This document shows, one piece after another, positions 17,116-25,383 of a stretch of DNA of 64,000 nt. Source of the stretch: Polyangiaceae bacterium (GTDB taxonomy: Bacteria > Myxococcota_A > Polyangia > Polyangiales > Polyangiaceae); NCBI GenBank assembly GCA_016712345.1, contig JADJRH010000001.1, positions 4,030,001-4,094,000 on the forward strand. Reading direction: 5' to 3'. The number at the start of each line of letters is the position of its first letter. Within the stretch, counting starts at the first letter, position 1. The notes beneath the pieces were generated by a model. The model was not told the DNA's origin. It saw nothing but the letters and a program-made list of their open reading frames with translations, and made no database searches. The position numbers were made by a program, and so were the translations under genes.

Positions 17116-18714
17116 CTACTGAGCGCTGATGATCACGGGTGTTGACAGGCCGTTTCCGTCGCCCGGTCGAATGCCACCCCAACCTTCAGGAACCGGCGGA
17201 TCGGTAAAGTGGAACAAGAACTGACCATCGTAGGCCGACACGTTCACGCACTCGGCGCTTTTGGGGTTTGAAAAGTCTTGGTGCCAATAAGCCACGTGCA
17301 TAGCGAGCGGTGCCTTCAGATATTGAATGTTCGGCACATCGCTAAACCACAACACCTTTGGCTCGCCCTTTTCATTGGACATGGTGTTCACTCGGTCTTT
17401 CCACTCAATGGGGAAATAGCCAATCTGCGTGGTGGCGTATTTTGTGTGGTCATGTCCAGGCACCGGAAGCCCACCTTTCCCCGGTGAAAACAACGTTGCG
17501 TACACAGGAGTGGTGCCTTCGTAAGCCGTCAGTGTGCCCGGTAGAATTTTGGCTTCAATCCACTTTCCACCCGGTTTCACGCCCTGCGGGAGAGTGGTTT
17601 TTGCCCTCGAAACGGTTGTGTGTTTCTCAGCCACGTAAAACCCCGGGTCTTCACGGAGTTCGTAATACACGCTGCCGTCTTTGTCTTTCACTTTGCTATC
17701 GGTGATCTCTACATATCCCTTACCCGGGTATGTTCGATCCGACGCTACAAATGCCCCGTCGTCACCCTTCTTATAAAGGGGTTTTGGATCGTGAGACCTA
17801 TTCCAAGCGAGCGGCAAATCCACCCCGCTGCCGAGTTTCACCCCTTGAAACGTGTGCTTTTTCACCGCGCGCACGCGGTCTGCCGGAACAAGCATTAAGT
17901 CGCTTGTGAGCAGCCACACGCGGCCTTCCGCTTCAAACGCCTTATGATAAGCCACCATCGATCCATTGGGAATCACCCGCCACAAAAGCCGCTTTGTGTC
18001 GCGATTGCCACCTCCGACATGGCGTTTTCCACCCGCGAAAAACTCAGGAATCGGATCCGTGGCTTTAATAGGCTCCGTCGTGAGCAACTCTTCATGACCT
18101 TTCGACCACTCGGCGAGCTGCACATACGACCCACGCGTCCCAAACTTCTTATCTTCTTTGGCCTGCTCTTCTTTCGTTGGAACGCGGCTGTACATCGGCG
18201 CTCCGTTTGAAAAGGCGTATTTGTAAGGGTACGCTTCGTCTTTGGGGGCCACGCTCGCGAGCGCCTTGTAATACGGGTCATTCAGATCGAGCGTGGTTCG
18301 ATAGTTCAGGCACAAATAGCCTCGCGGAGCGACTTTATACCATCCGCGCGCGCAGCCCGGTCCTGCAACGGGCTTGTCATCGAGCAAGGGTACACTTGTT
18401 CCCGTTCGCACGTAGCCGAGGGCCAAACCCTTCACCTCGGGCCGTTTGTAAATGTACGCAAAGGGCATGACAGCCCCCATGCGAGGCCGATTGTCCACCA
18501 CCGCTTCCGGCTCTTTTGCGCCGTCTTCTTGAACGGACTCCGCCTTCGGAGCTTCAGAGTCGGCGGTTAACGCCGGGGCCGGCGGTGCCACAGGCGTTTC
18601 TGTGACCGTTGCCTTGGGAGTTTCAGGTCCACGTTCAGCAGCCGGACCGGAGCAAGCCACCAGCAGGAGCGGCGCGATCCAAGCCGCGCGAGGGAGGTGT
18701 GCAGATGTGCGCAT
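17116..18714 (-). CDS. L,D-transpeptidase (YkuD)-like lipoprotein
   Basis: 532 aa from the ATG at 18714 (MRTSAHLPRAAW, then LLLVACSG lipobox); the frame to 18939 overlaps the divergent oxygenase gene. A Pro/Ala-rich linker precedes an SH3-like or domain-of-unknown-function region (about 90-400). The C-terminal YkuD region includes MHVAYWHQDF and SAECVNVS. It keeps the putative catalytic Cys and the Asn of the family pattern, but the usual His-Gly before the Cys is Ala-Glu. L,D-transpeptidases form 3-3 crosslinks or attach proteins to peptidoglycan in the periplasm. The altered motif makes activity uncertain. Confidence 0.78.
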   Translation of the reverse strand: MRTSAHLPRAAWIAPLLLVACSGPAAERGPETPKATVTETPVAPPAPALTADSEAPKAESVQEDGAKEPEAVVDNRPRMGAVMPFAYIYKRPEVKGLALGYVRTGTSVPLLDDKPVAGPGCARGWYKVAPRGYLCLNYRTTLDLNDPYYKALASVAPKDEAYPYKYAFSNGAPMYSRVPTKEEQAKEDKKFGTRGSYVQLAEWSKGHEELLTTEPIKATDPIPEFFAGGKRHVGGGNRDTKRLLWRVIPNGSMVAYHKAFEAEGRVWLLTSDLMLVPADRVRAVKKHTFQGVKLGSGVDLPLAWNRSHDPKPLYKKGDDGAFVASDRTYPGKGYVEITDSKVKDKDGSVYYELREDPGFYVAEKHTTVSRAKTTLPQGVKPGGKWIEAKILPGTLTAYEGTTPVYATLFSPGKGGLPVPGHDHTKYATTQIGYFPIEWKDRVNTMSNEKGEPKVLWFSDVPNIQYLKAPLAMHVAYWHQDFSNPKSAECVNVSAYDGQFLFHFTDPPVPEGWGGIRPGDGNGLSTPVIISAQ

Positions 18715-18846
18715 GACCCGCGTATCGCTCGCCTGAGCGGGGCGGGCCAAGAAAATCGCCGTTCGAATTTGAGCGCTGACCCCGGGGTCACCGAGAGTTG
18801 CCCCAAGCCTATTGCCGTGCCGCGCGCGCTGTGCGAACCGGGCTCC

Positions 18847-21093
18847 GTGAACATCGTATCGATTGGTGGCGGCCCGGCCGGGCTCTATTTCGCAATCCTC
18901 ATGAAAAAGGCGCGGCCCGACGCGCGCATTGTTGTTCACGAGCGCAATCGCTCCGGCGACACATTCGGCTTTGGAGTGGTCTTTTCAGACGCCACACTCG
19001 ACAGGCTCAAAAACGCCGACGCCCCCACTTTTGAAGCGATTACATCCCGTTTCTACCATTGGGATGACATTGATATCTATTACGGTGGACAGGTAATTCG
19101 GTCCACAGGGCACGGGTTTGCCGGCCTTTCCCGCCAAGCATTGCTCGATGTTCTTGAAAAACGAGCATTGGAGTTGGGGGTTGAAATCAAGTTTGAGAGT
19201 GAAGTCAAAACCATCAAAAGCGTCGGTGAAGCCGACCTGATATTGGTTGTCGACGGGGTAAACAGCATTATTCGAGCCGAACTCGCGGCTGAATTTAAGC
19301 CTTCTATCGACTTTAGGCCCAATCGATTTGTGTGGCTCGGTACAACCAAACCGTTTGAAGCGTTCACTTTCTATTTTAATGAAAACCAACACGGGCTTTT
19401 TCAGGTGCACGCGTATCGGTATGAGCCCGGTCGCTCCACGTTTATTGTTGAATGTTCCGAAAAGGCATTTCTCGCTGCCGGGCTCGATAAAGCCTCTGAA
19501 GATGAAACAATTACCTACTTTGAAAAGCTGTTTGAAAAAGAACTCGACGGCCACAAGCTCTTAAAGAACCGCTCAATTTGGCGCGCTTTCCCGGTGATTC
19601 GCAATGAAAAATGGCACACCGCCAATGCAGTTTTAATGGGTGATGCAGCCCATACAGCGCACTACTCCATTGGCTCCGGCACCAAACTCGCCATGGAAGA
19701 TGCCATTGATTTGTGTGAGGCGGTTCTCAAACACCCCAACATCGAAGACGCGCTCGCCGCTTATGAGGCCACCCGCCGCCCCGGGGTAGAATCATTGCAA
19801 CGTTCCGCGCAGGTCAGTCTGGAGTGGTTTGAGTCCACACCGCGCTACATGAAAATGGACCCGCTCAGTTTTGCAATGAGCCTCCTCACTCGCAGTCTGC
19901 GCATCACTCACGAAAACCTCAAACTCCGCGACCCGGCGCTTATCAAACGTGTCGACGAGGCTTATTCGAAAGCCGCATTCGCCGCCGCGGGCCGAACTGA
20001 AAAAGAACCTGCTCCGCCGATGTTTACGCCGTATCGCCTACGCGACATGGTGCTTGAAAACAGAGTGGTTGTTTCGCCGATGTGCCAATATTCCGCCGAT
20101 GAAGGTGCCATTAACGACTGGCACCTTGTACACCTCGGCAGTCGCGCCGTCGGAGGCGCCGGACTCGTGATCACAGAAATGACCGATGTCTCGGCCGACG
20201 GGCGAATTACACCGGGCTGCGCCGGTATGTACAACGATGCTCACGTTTCGGGGTGGAAACGCATCACTCGATTTGTGCACCAACATTCGTTTGCAAAAAT
20301 AGCCCTTCAAATTGCCCACGCCGGCCGCAAAGGGGCCACAAAACGCATGTGGGAAGGGATGGATCAACCGCTTGAAAGCGGCGGATGGCCACTCTTGTCA
20401 GCGTCGGCAATTCCGTATTTGCCAAACAGCGCAGTTCCCAAAGCCATGGACCGCGCGGATATGGACCGCGTGAAAGCCGACTTTGTCAAAGCAGCCGGCA
20501 TGGCCAATGATGCCGAATTTGACATGATCGAGCTGCACTTTGCACACGGTTATCTGCTTGCCAGTTTCCTTTCGCCGCTCACCAATCAACGAAGCGACAA
20601 TTACGGTGGCAATCTCGCCAATCGGCTTCGTTACCCAATCGAAGTGCTCTCCGCGGTTCGCAACGCATGGCCCACATCAAGGCCTATTTCTGTGCGCATT
20701 TCCGCAACCGATTGGGACGCATTGGGCACATCGGCCGACGATGCTGTCATTATCGCAAAGGCGCTTAAAGAAAACGGCGCCGACATCATTGATGTGTCGG
20801 CGGGTCAAACCGTGTCGTGGGGTAAACCGGCGTTTGGTAGGTTGTATCAAGTGCCGTTCTCAGACCGTATTCGACACGAGGCCAATGTTCCCACAATGGC
20901 TGTCGGCGCCATCTCTTCCTACGCCGACGTAAACTCCATCTTATCCGCCGGCCGCGCCGACTTGTGTGTTCTCGCCCGCGCCCACCTGTTTGATCCGTAT
21001 TGGACTCAGCACGCCGCGCAAAAACAGGGTGTTCGCCTGCCGTGGCAACCGCAATACGGAGTGCTTGACGGCTACTCCGCTCGTTTTGAATAA
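18847..21093 (+). CDS. bifunctional salicylyl-CoA 5-hydroxylase/oxidoreductase
   Basis: 748 aa from a GTG at 18847, just before the FAD-binding motif; no clear Shine-Dalgarno. N-terminal half (1-~380): class A flavoprotein monooxygenase with VSIGGGPAGLYFAILMKK (GxGxxG) and GDAAHTAHYSIGSGTKLAMEDA (the second FAD motif). C-terminal half (~385-748): old-yellow-enzyme NADH:flavin oxidoreductase, with VVSPMCQYSA, IALQIAHAGRKG, HFAHGYLLASFLSP and TNQRSDNYGG. This fusion is that of salicylyl-CoA 5-hydroxylase and anthraniloyl-CoA monooxygenase, which act in CoA-dependent degradation of aromatic acids to gentisyl-CoA or related products. Its 3' end overlaps the convergent VWA gene by 22 bp. Confidence 0.88.
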   Translation: MNIVSIGGGPAGLYFAILMKKARPDARIVVHERNRSGDTFGFGVVFSDATLDRLKNADAPTFEAITSRFYHWDDIDIYYGGQVIRSTGHGFAGLSRQALLDVLEKRALELGVEIKFESEVKTIKSVGEADLILVVDGVNSIIRAELAAEFKPSIDFRPNRFVWLGTTKPFEAFTFYFNENQHGLFQVHAYRYEPGRSTFIVECSEKAFLAAGLDKASEDETITYFEKLFEKELDGHKLLKNRSIWRAFPVIRNEKWHTANAVLMGDAAHTAHYSIGSGTKLAMEDAIDLCEAVLKHPNIEDALAAYEATRRPGVESLQRSAQVSLEWFESTPRYMKMDPLSFAMSLLTRSLRITHENLKLRDPALIKRVDEAYSKAAFAAAGRTEKEPAPPMFTPYRLRDMVLENRVVVSPMCQYSADEGAINDWHLVHLGSRAVGGAGLVITEMTDVSADGRITPGCAGMYNDAHVSGWKRITRFVHQHSFAKIALQIAHAGRKGATKRMWEGMDQPLESGGWPLLSASAIPYLPNSAVPKAMDRADMDRVKADFVKAAGMANDAEFDMIELHFAHGYLLASFLSPLTNQRSDNYGGNLANRLRYPIEVLSAVRNAWPTSRPISVRISATDWDALGTSADDAVIIAKALKENGADIIDVSAGQTVSWGKPAFGRLYQVPFSDRIRHEANVPTMAVGAISSYADVNSILSAGRADLCVLARAHLFDPYWTQHAAQKQGVRLPWQPQYGVLDGYSARFE

Positions 21094-23099
21094 GCGCGCA
21101 GCCCCAACTCCAGCGTTGCCAGCAGGAGCAGCGCAAGCGCTATTTGCGACGACACATCCACTTGGCCGGCGGAACCGCCGAGTTTGCTGTCGCGCGCGTT
21201 TTGAACAAGCGCGCGCGGTCGCAGATCGATCTCGCGTTCGGGCACTGTGGCCACACGCGTTTCGTGCTCACCGTCGAGCACCAAGTCGTAAACGCCCGCC
21301 ACCGGCGGAGTGGCTCGCAGGCGTTGATCCAACTCCGTGAGCGGAATGGGGATGAGATCGTTAGGGCCTTTTGATCCGACGCGCGCCACCTTCACTTCTT
21401 TCACGCCGTCGAATGTCCACGCGTCTCCCGCGTCGACACGCGCCGCGCCGCCCCGCGCCCGTGCGATGCGAACAAACCGATCCAAAAGCGCCAAAAACGC
21501 AGGACGCAACGCAATGTCGCTCTCCTGCGTCGTGAGCGGCAACGTCAGCGCAAGCACCGCTCCGCGACCCAACGGACGCCTGATGAGGAACGGAGCGCCG
21601 TCTTTCCACTTTGCTAAAACGTCCGCGTTTTGAAGCGTTTCAGGTGCGAGCGTCATGCGACCGCTCGGCGACAGATCCGCAAATGTGATCGCCGAACCGC
21701 CGAGCAGTGGAAAGCTCGCTGGATCAATCCCGGGCACCGGTGTTTCACCCCAATGCATCACGCCCGCGAGCAACGGATCAAACCCCGCTCCAAGCGGCGC
21801 CGCCGCGGCTTTCGGGCCAAGCGTGAGAAACACAACGCCGCCTTTTTCAACCCACTGTGAAACGGCCCGCCGCATTTCCGGCGTGAGGCCGGGGGCATCG
21901 TCAATGAGCAACGCACCGTAGCCGGAGAGTTCTTCGGCATGATCCGGCACCGTGGGAAGCGGCCTCGATTCTGCGTCGAGAGCGAGTGCGGAGAGGGCTT
22001 GTTCCACCGGTGGCGCACCACCCGTTTCAACGTGCACAGCCGCCGGATCCACCACCAGCGCCACGCGAAGTTTTGCGCCGAGTGCGCTCACCGGTGCCTG
22101 ATCATCTTCGGCGATCGCGTCTTTACCTGTCAGCGCCACAGTGAGCGTTTGATTGGCTGTGTCGCCCGGCAGATCGAGCGTCACTTCATCGGTTTGCACA
22201 GACGCGGAGAGCTGCGTGGATCGCAACACTCGTCCGGCCGCGCGAACTTCAACAGATCGACCCGCCGACGGTCCCTCCACCGGAGCTACCGTGTGTACAC
22301 CCGACTCCGACGGTTTGGCCACGCTCAGAACAGGTGTACACACCACACGCACGCGAACGCGATCGCCCGCTCGTTCGGCCCGAACAACCGCACAGTCCGA
22401 TTCTCCTTTGGCTTCGAGTTCAGGCAACGGAGCCCACAGTGTGACGTCGCCGGAACCGGTGAGCGCCGATTGTGCGGGCGTACCGTCGGCGAGATCGCTC
22501 AGCAACACCACGCGCTTGTCGAGCTGCGGCAGGCCCTTGAGCAAGTCGGCCGCCATTCGCATCGCAGCGTCGAGATCCGTGGCGCGATCCGACGGCTCCA
22601 TCGAATCGATGGACGCATTCACGCTTCCGAAATCGGTGGTCGCCGCCAGCGCAACGCGCGCCGGAGCACCGGCCATGACGATCGCCACAGCATCGCCCGC
22701 CGACAGACCCGCCATCAACTCTTTGGCGCCGCGTTTTGCGCGCTCAAATCGAGTTGTGTCACCGTCGGGTGTCACTTTCGCGCGCATGCTCAGCGAGTCG
22801 TCCACAATAATCGCCAGAGCCACAGATGCGCCGCTCTGACGCGTGAGCGACAGGCGATTGCACTTCACGAAGGGCGTTGCCCCGAGCAGGGCCAAAGCGA
22901 GAATGCTGAGCGCCCGCACGCCGAACAAAAAGCGATCCTCCAGGCTCGAACGTTTTCGCGCGGTCGGCGGTGTTGCCGGAACAAGCGCCGCGGGTGGAAA
23001 CAACTTCTCGTCCGCGCGCCGCCTTCGAAGCAGGTGAGCCGCAATGGGAGCGGCCACCAAAACCGCCGCGAAAAGTGCGAGCGCCGTGGCAAAACTCAT
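21072..23099 (-). CDS. BatA-like membrane protein with VWA domain
   Basis: 675 aa. N-terminal BatA anchor (residues 1-~80): SFATALALFAAVLVAAPIAA, then the LRRRRADEKLFPPAALVP stretch and a second helix. A von Willebrand factor A domain follows (~95-230) with an intact MIDAS: DDSLS, the TDL Thr and the SDLADG Asp. The middle and C-terminal parts contain a glutamine-amidotransferase-like stretch (DHAEELSGYGALLIDDAP). A final membrane helix (IALALLLLATLELGL) closes the protein. Such proteins are encoded with DUF58 and usually MoxR genes. Its ATG overlaps the stop of the DUF58 gene (ATGA, 23096-23099). Probably inner-membrane with a periplasmic domain. Specific role unknown. Confidence 0.85.
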   Translation of the reverse strand: MSFATALALFAAVLVAAPIAAHLLRRRRADEKLFPPAALVPATPPTARKRSSLEDRFLFGVRALSILALALLGATPFVKCNRLSLTRQSGASVALAIIVDDSLSMRAKVTPDGDTTRFERAKRGAKELMAGLSAGDAVAIVMAGAPARVALAATTDFGSVNASIDSMEPSDRATDLDAAMRMAADLLKGLPQLDKRVVLLSDLADGTPAQSALTGSGDVTLWAPLPELEAKGESDCAVVRAERAGDRVRVRVVCTPVLSVAKPSESGVHTVAPVEGPSAGRSVEVRAAGRVLRSTQLSASVQTDEVTLDLPGDTANQTLTVALTGKDAIAEDDQAPVSALGAKLRVALVVDPAAVHVETGGAPPVEQALSALALDAESRPLPTVPDHAEELSGYGALLIDDAPGLTPEMRRAVSQWVEKGGVVFLTLGPKAAAAPLGAGFDPLLAGVMHWGETPVPGIDPASFPLLGGSAITFADLSPSGRMTLAPETLQNADVLAKWKDGAPFLIRRPLGRGAVLALTLPLTTQESDIALRPAFLALLDRFVRIARARGGAARVDAGDAWTFDGVKEVKVARVGSKGPNDLIPIPLTELDQRLRATPPVAGVYDLVLDGEHETRVATVPEREIDLRPRALVQNARDSKLGGSAGQVDVSSQIALALLLLATLELGLRAYSKRAE

Positions 23100-24004
23100 G
23101 CGTGCGCCTCCGCGATCGCCCGCACGATCGAACGCGTGATGTGCGTTGCATCATCGGTTGTGACAGCGCGAACCAACCTTCCACCCTGCGCTTCCACATC
23201 GCGGGTCCACCGGCGTGTCAGCTCGGCGAGGCGCTCTTTGTACGCTTCACGCACTTCATCCACGTCGGCTTCCACAACCACATCGCCCTCAAGCGATCTC
23301 AATCGAACACTGCCCTCAAACGGCAGATCCACTTCTGCCGGATCGAGCACTTGAACCACGATCAGCGTGCGTCCTCCCGTTCCGAGTGGAACCAAATCTC
23401 CGCGCGCGACACTCGGCAGATCAAGCAGATCTGAGAAAAAAACGATCACCGATCCACGTCTGGCTTTTCGCGCGATCGGTGCCACAGCGCGCTCCACCGC
23501 ACCCGCGTCGACGTTTGCATCACCGGTTGCACGAGCGCTCTCAAGCGTTCCGACAACGCGATCAAATGCTTCACGCCCGGCGCTCGCCGACTGAGGTCGA
23601 ACGCCGTCGCCGCCTACAAATCCAAGGCCGACCGGATCACCCGTTGCGAGAGCCACCCGCGAGAGCGCAGCGGCGAGAAGAGCCGCATACGCGTATTTGG
23701 CGCCCGGCGCTTTGTCGCTCTTGTACGCCATGGACGCGGTCGCATCGACGCAGAGCCACAGAGCGCGATCCGTCTCCGTTTCAAATTCTCGCACCATCAA
23801 TTTGTCGTGCCGCAGCAGCGCACGCCGATCGATAAAACGAAGGTCGTCGCCCGGCACGTACGAGCGCTGCCCTCCGAACTCCACACCGGCGCCTTTGCGT
23901 ACACTTCGGTGAGGGCCTGCGTACACACCCTCCGCAACGGTTCTTGCGCGCAGTCTGAGCGGCGCCAGCTGGCCCCACTCAATGGGAAACACCGGGGATC
24001 GCAC
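23096..24004 (-). CDS. DUF58 domain protein
   Basis: 302 aa from the GTG at 24004; the open frame to 24283 runs antisense through the Nudix gene. The N-terminus starts directly in the DUF58 core (LRLRARTVAEGVYAGPHRS, then GVEFGGQRSYVPGDDLRFID). It continues into a VWA-like half with DATASM in the MIDAS position and VIVFFSDLLDLP. Short soluble form without membrane helices, unlike the second DUF58 protein at 56706. First gene of a two-gene operon with the BatA-like protein (ATGA overlap). MoxR is not adjacent here. Confidence 0.87.
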   Translation of the reverse strand: MRSPVFPIEWGQLAPLRLRARTVAEGVYAGPHRSVRKGAGVEFGGQRSYVPGDDLRFIDRRALLRHDKLMVREFETETDRALWLCVDATASMAYKSDKAPGAKYAYAALLAAALSRVALATGDPVGLGFVGGDGVRPQSASAGREAFDRVVGTLESARATGDANVDAGAVERAVAPIARKARRGSVIVFFSDLLDLPSVARGDLVPLGTGGRTLIVVQVLDPAEVDLPFEGSVRLRSLEGDVVVEADVDEVREAYKERLAELTRRWTRDVEAQGGRLVRAVTTDDATHITRSIVRAIAEAHA

Positions 24005-24070
24005 GGAGACTGTTTCCAAGGCACGAGATGTGTAGCCTGGTTTCGGCCGAGCGGGTAACTGCTTCGAGCA

Positions 24071-24634
24071 ATGACAAGCCCCGTCTTGCCGCGTGTGGCG
24101 GTGGTCACAGCCGATAACCGCTTTCTGCGCTGGGCCGACCGCCGCGAAGTGCACTCCTTTGCCCTGCCGCATCGCAGCGTTCACGTGCTCATTTTCAACG
24201 ATGCAGGCGACCTTCTGATTCAGCGAAGGCACACGGACAAACTCACCTTCGGCGGCTATTGGGATCTCTCCTGCGCCGGCCATGTCGAGGAGCCCGACTA
24301 CATTTCAGGCCCCGACGACTTCTTGGACCGTGTGTACCTTTCGGTCGCCGAGCGTGAACTCAAAGAGGAGCTTGGCGTGTCAGCTCAGCTGCAATTTCTG
24401 GGCGAATTTGGTCCCGAACCCAACGTCCACTACGAGTGTCTGCGCTTATATTCAGGTGTACACAACGGCCCGTTTGTGATCCAAGAAGACGAAGTTCTCG
24501 AAGTGCGCTTCGTTTCGCCCGCCGCTTTTAATGCGCTTTCTGCCGATCCAAATAACCCGCTTGTCCCTGGCCTTGTGTGGTTCGTCGCCTGGATTCGAAA
24601 GCACACCGGCTTATTCACCTCGGGCGGCGCTTGA
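24071..24634 (+). CDS. Nudix hydrolase (IPP-isomerase-like subgroup)
   Basis: 187 aa. Contains HVLIFNDAGDLLIQRR, then WDLSCAGHVEEPD and AERELKEELGV, which form the Nudix box with an ~11-residue insertion between the Gly and the REL-EELG part. This insertion and the HRSVHVLIF beginning resemble the IPP isomerase/YfcD-like subgroup, which includes phosphatases of unknown substrate. Cytoplasmic. The gene is divergent from the DUF58-VWA operon and 79 bp upstream of the GNAT gene, possibly co-transcribed. Confidence 0.85.
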   Translation: MTSPVLPRVAVVTADNRFLRWADRREVHSFALPHRSVHVLIFNDAGDLLIQRRHTDKLTFGGYWDLSCAGHVEEPDYISGPDDFLDRVYLSVAERELKEELGVSAQLQFLGEFGPEPNVHYECLRLYSGVHNGPFVIQEDEVLEVRFVSPAAFNALSADPNNPLVPGLVWFVAWIRKHTGLFTSGGA

Positions 24635-24713
24635 ATTGCCGGTTCGTCGTAAGGGCGGCACATTTTGACGAGAACCATTCAAACCGATGCGAACTCCGGT
24701 GTAGGCTCCGCGC

Positions 24714-25361
24714 ATGGCCGATGAATCAACGGCGCATAAGAAGTTGTCTTCCAAGCCCGGAGAGAAAAACTCCGACGGCCCTGTTCTGCGCGTTCGCCGC
24801 ATTCACCGGCGCGACCTCAACCGCGTTTGGGAGTTTCTCAAACTCTGTTTTCGTGACGTAAACCGCGAAACAGTGGAGTATCAGCGCCCACGCTCCAAAA
24901 AGCGCTTCCTTGAGGTGTACGAAGAAGAGGGCGTTGAGCAGCTTCTGTTTGAAGTGGAGGGGAAAGACACGGACGCCGCAGAGATCGTTGGATACGCTGA
25001 GTGTGCTGTAGAAATCACAGGCACCGATAACTGGATGAATGAGCGTTATTTCGAAAAACGCGAAATGCGCCCGCTGTTCGTTGAAGAACTCGCTGTTCAC
25101 CCCGGCTATCACGGTATGGGAATCGGCTCGTTTTTATTGGAGCAGCTCGAACATTTGGCCCGCGTGCGCGGCTGCACGCACCTTGTTCTTGAAGTTGCCG
25201 AAAACAATAAAAACGCATTGCGCTTTTATCGCGCCCGCAGCTTTCAAAAGCTCGATGCTGCCATTTTTATGGCCAAACGCCTCCAAGTGAGCGACGAGTT
25301 ATTGCCTCCTCGCAAACTCAAAAAATCCCGCTCCTCAAAGTCGTCCACGACCTCGCAATAA
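24714..25361 (+). CDS. GNAT family N-acetyltransferase
   Basis: 215 aa. The acetyl-CoA-binding motif A is clear: VHPGYHGMGIGSFLLEQLEHLA (R/QxxGxG/A form), followed by LVLEVAENNKNALRFYRARSF typical of motif B. A highly charged N-terminal ~25 residues and a Ser/Lys-rich tail flank the domain. Substrate unknown; protein N-terminal (RimI-like) acetylation is one possibility. It converges on the radical SAM gene. Confidence 0.88.
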   Translation: MADESTAHKKLSSKPGEKNSDGPVLRVRRIHRRDLNRVWEFLKLCFRDVNRETVEYQRPRSKKRFLEVYEEEGVEQLLFEVEGKDTDAAEIVGYAECAVEITGTDNWMNERYFEKREMRPLFVEELAVHPGYHGMGIGSFLLEQLEHLARVRGCTHLVLEVAENNKNALRFYRARSFQKLDAAIFMAKRLQVSDELLPPRKLKKSRSSKSSTTSQ

Positions 25362-25383
25362 ACCGGCTCGCGAACACATTTAA

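Noticed and set aside
21939..23354. 471-codon plus-strand open frame
   Set aside because: It is antisense to the BatA-like VWA and DUF58 genes, which have clear domain motifs. Its translation is Arg/His-rich and low in protein-like features.
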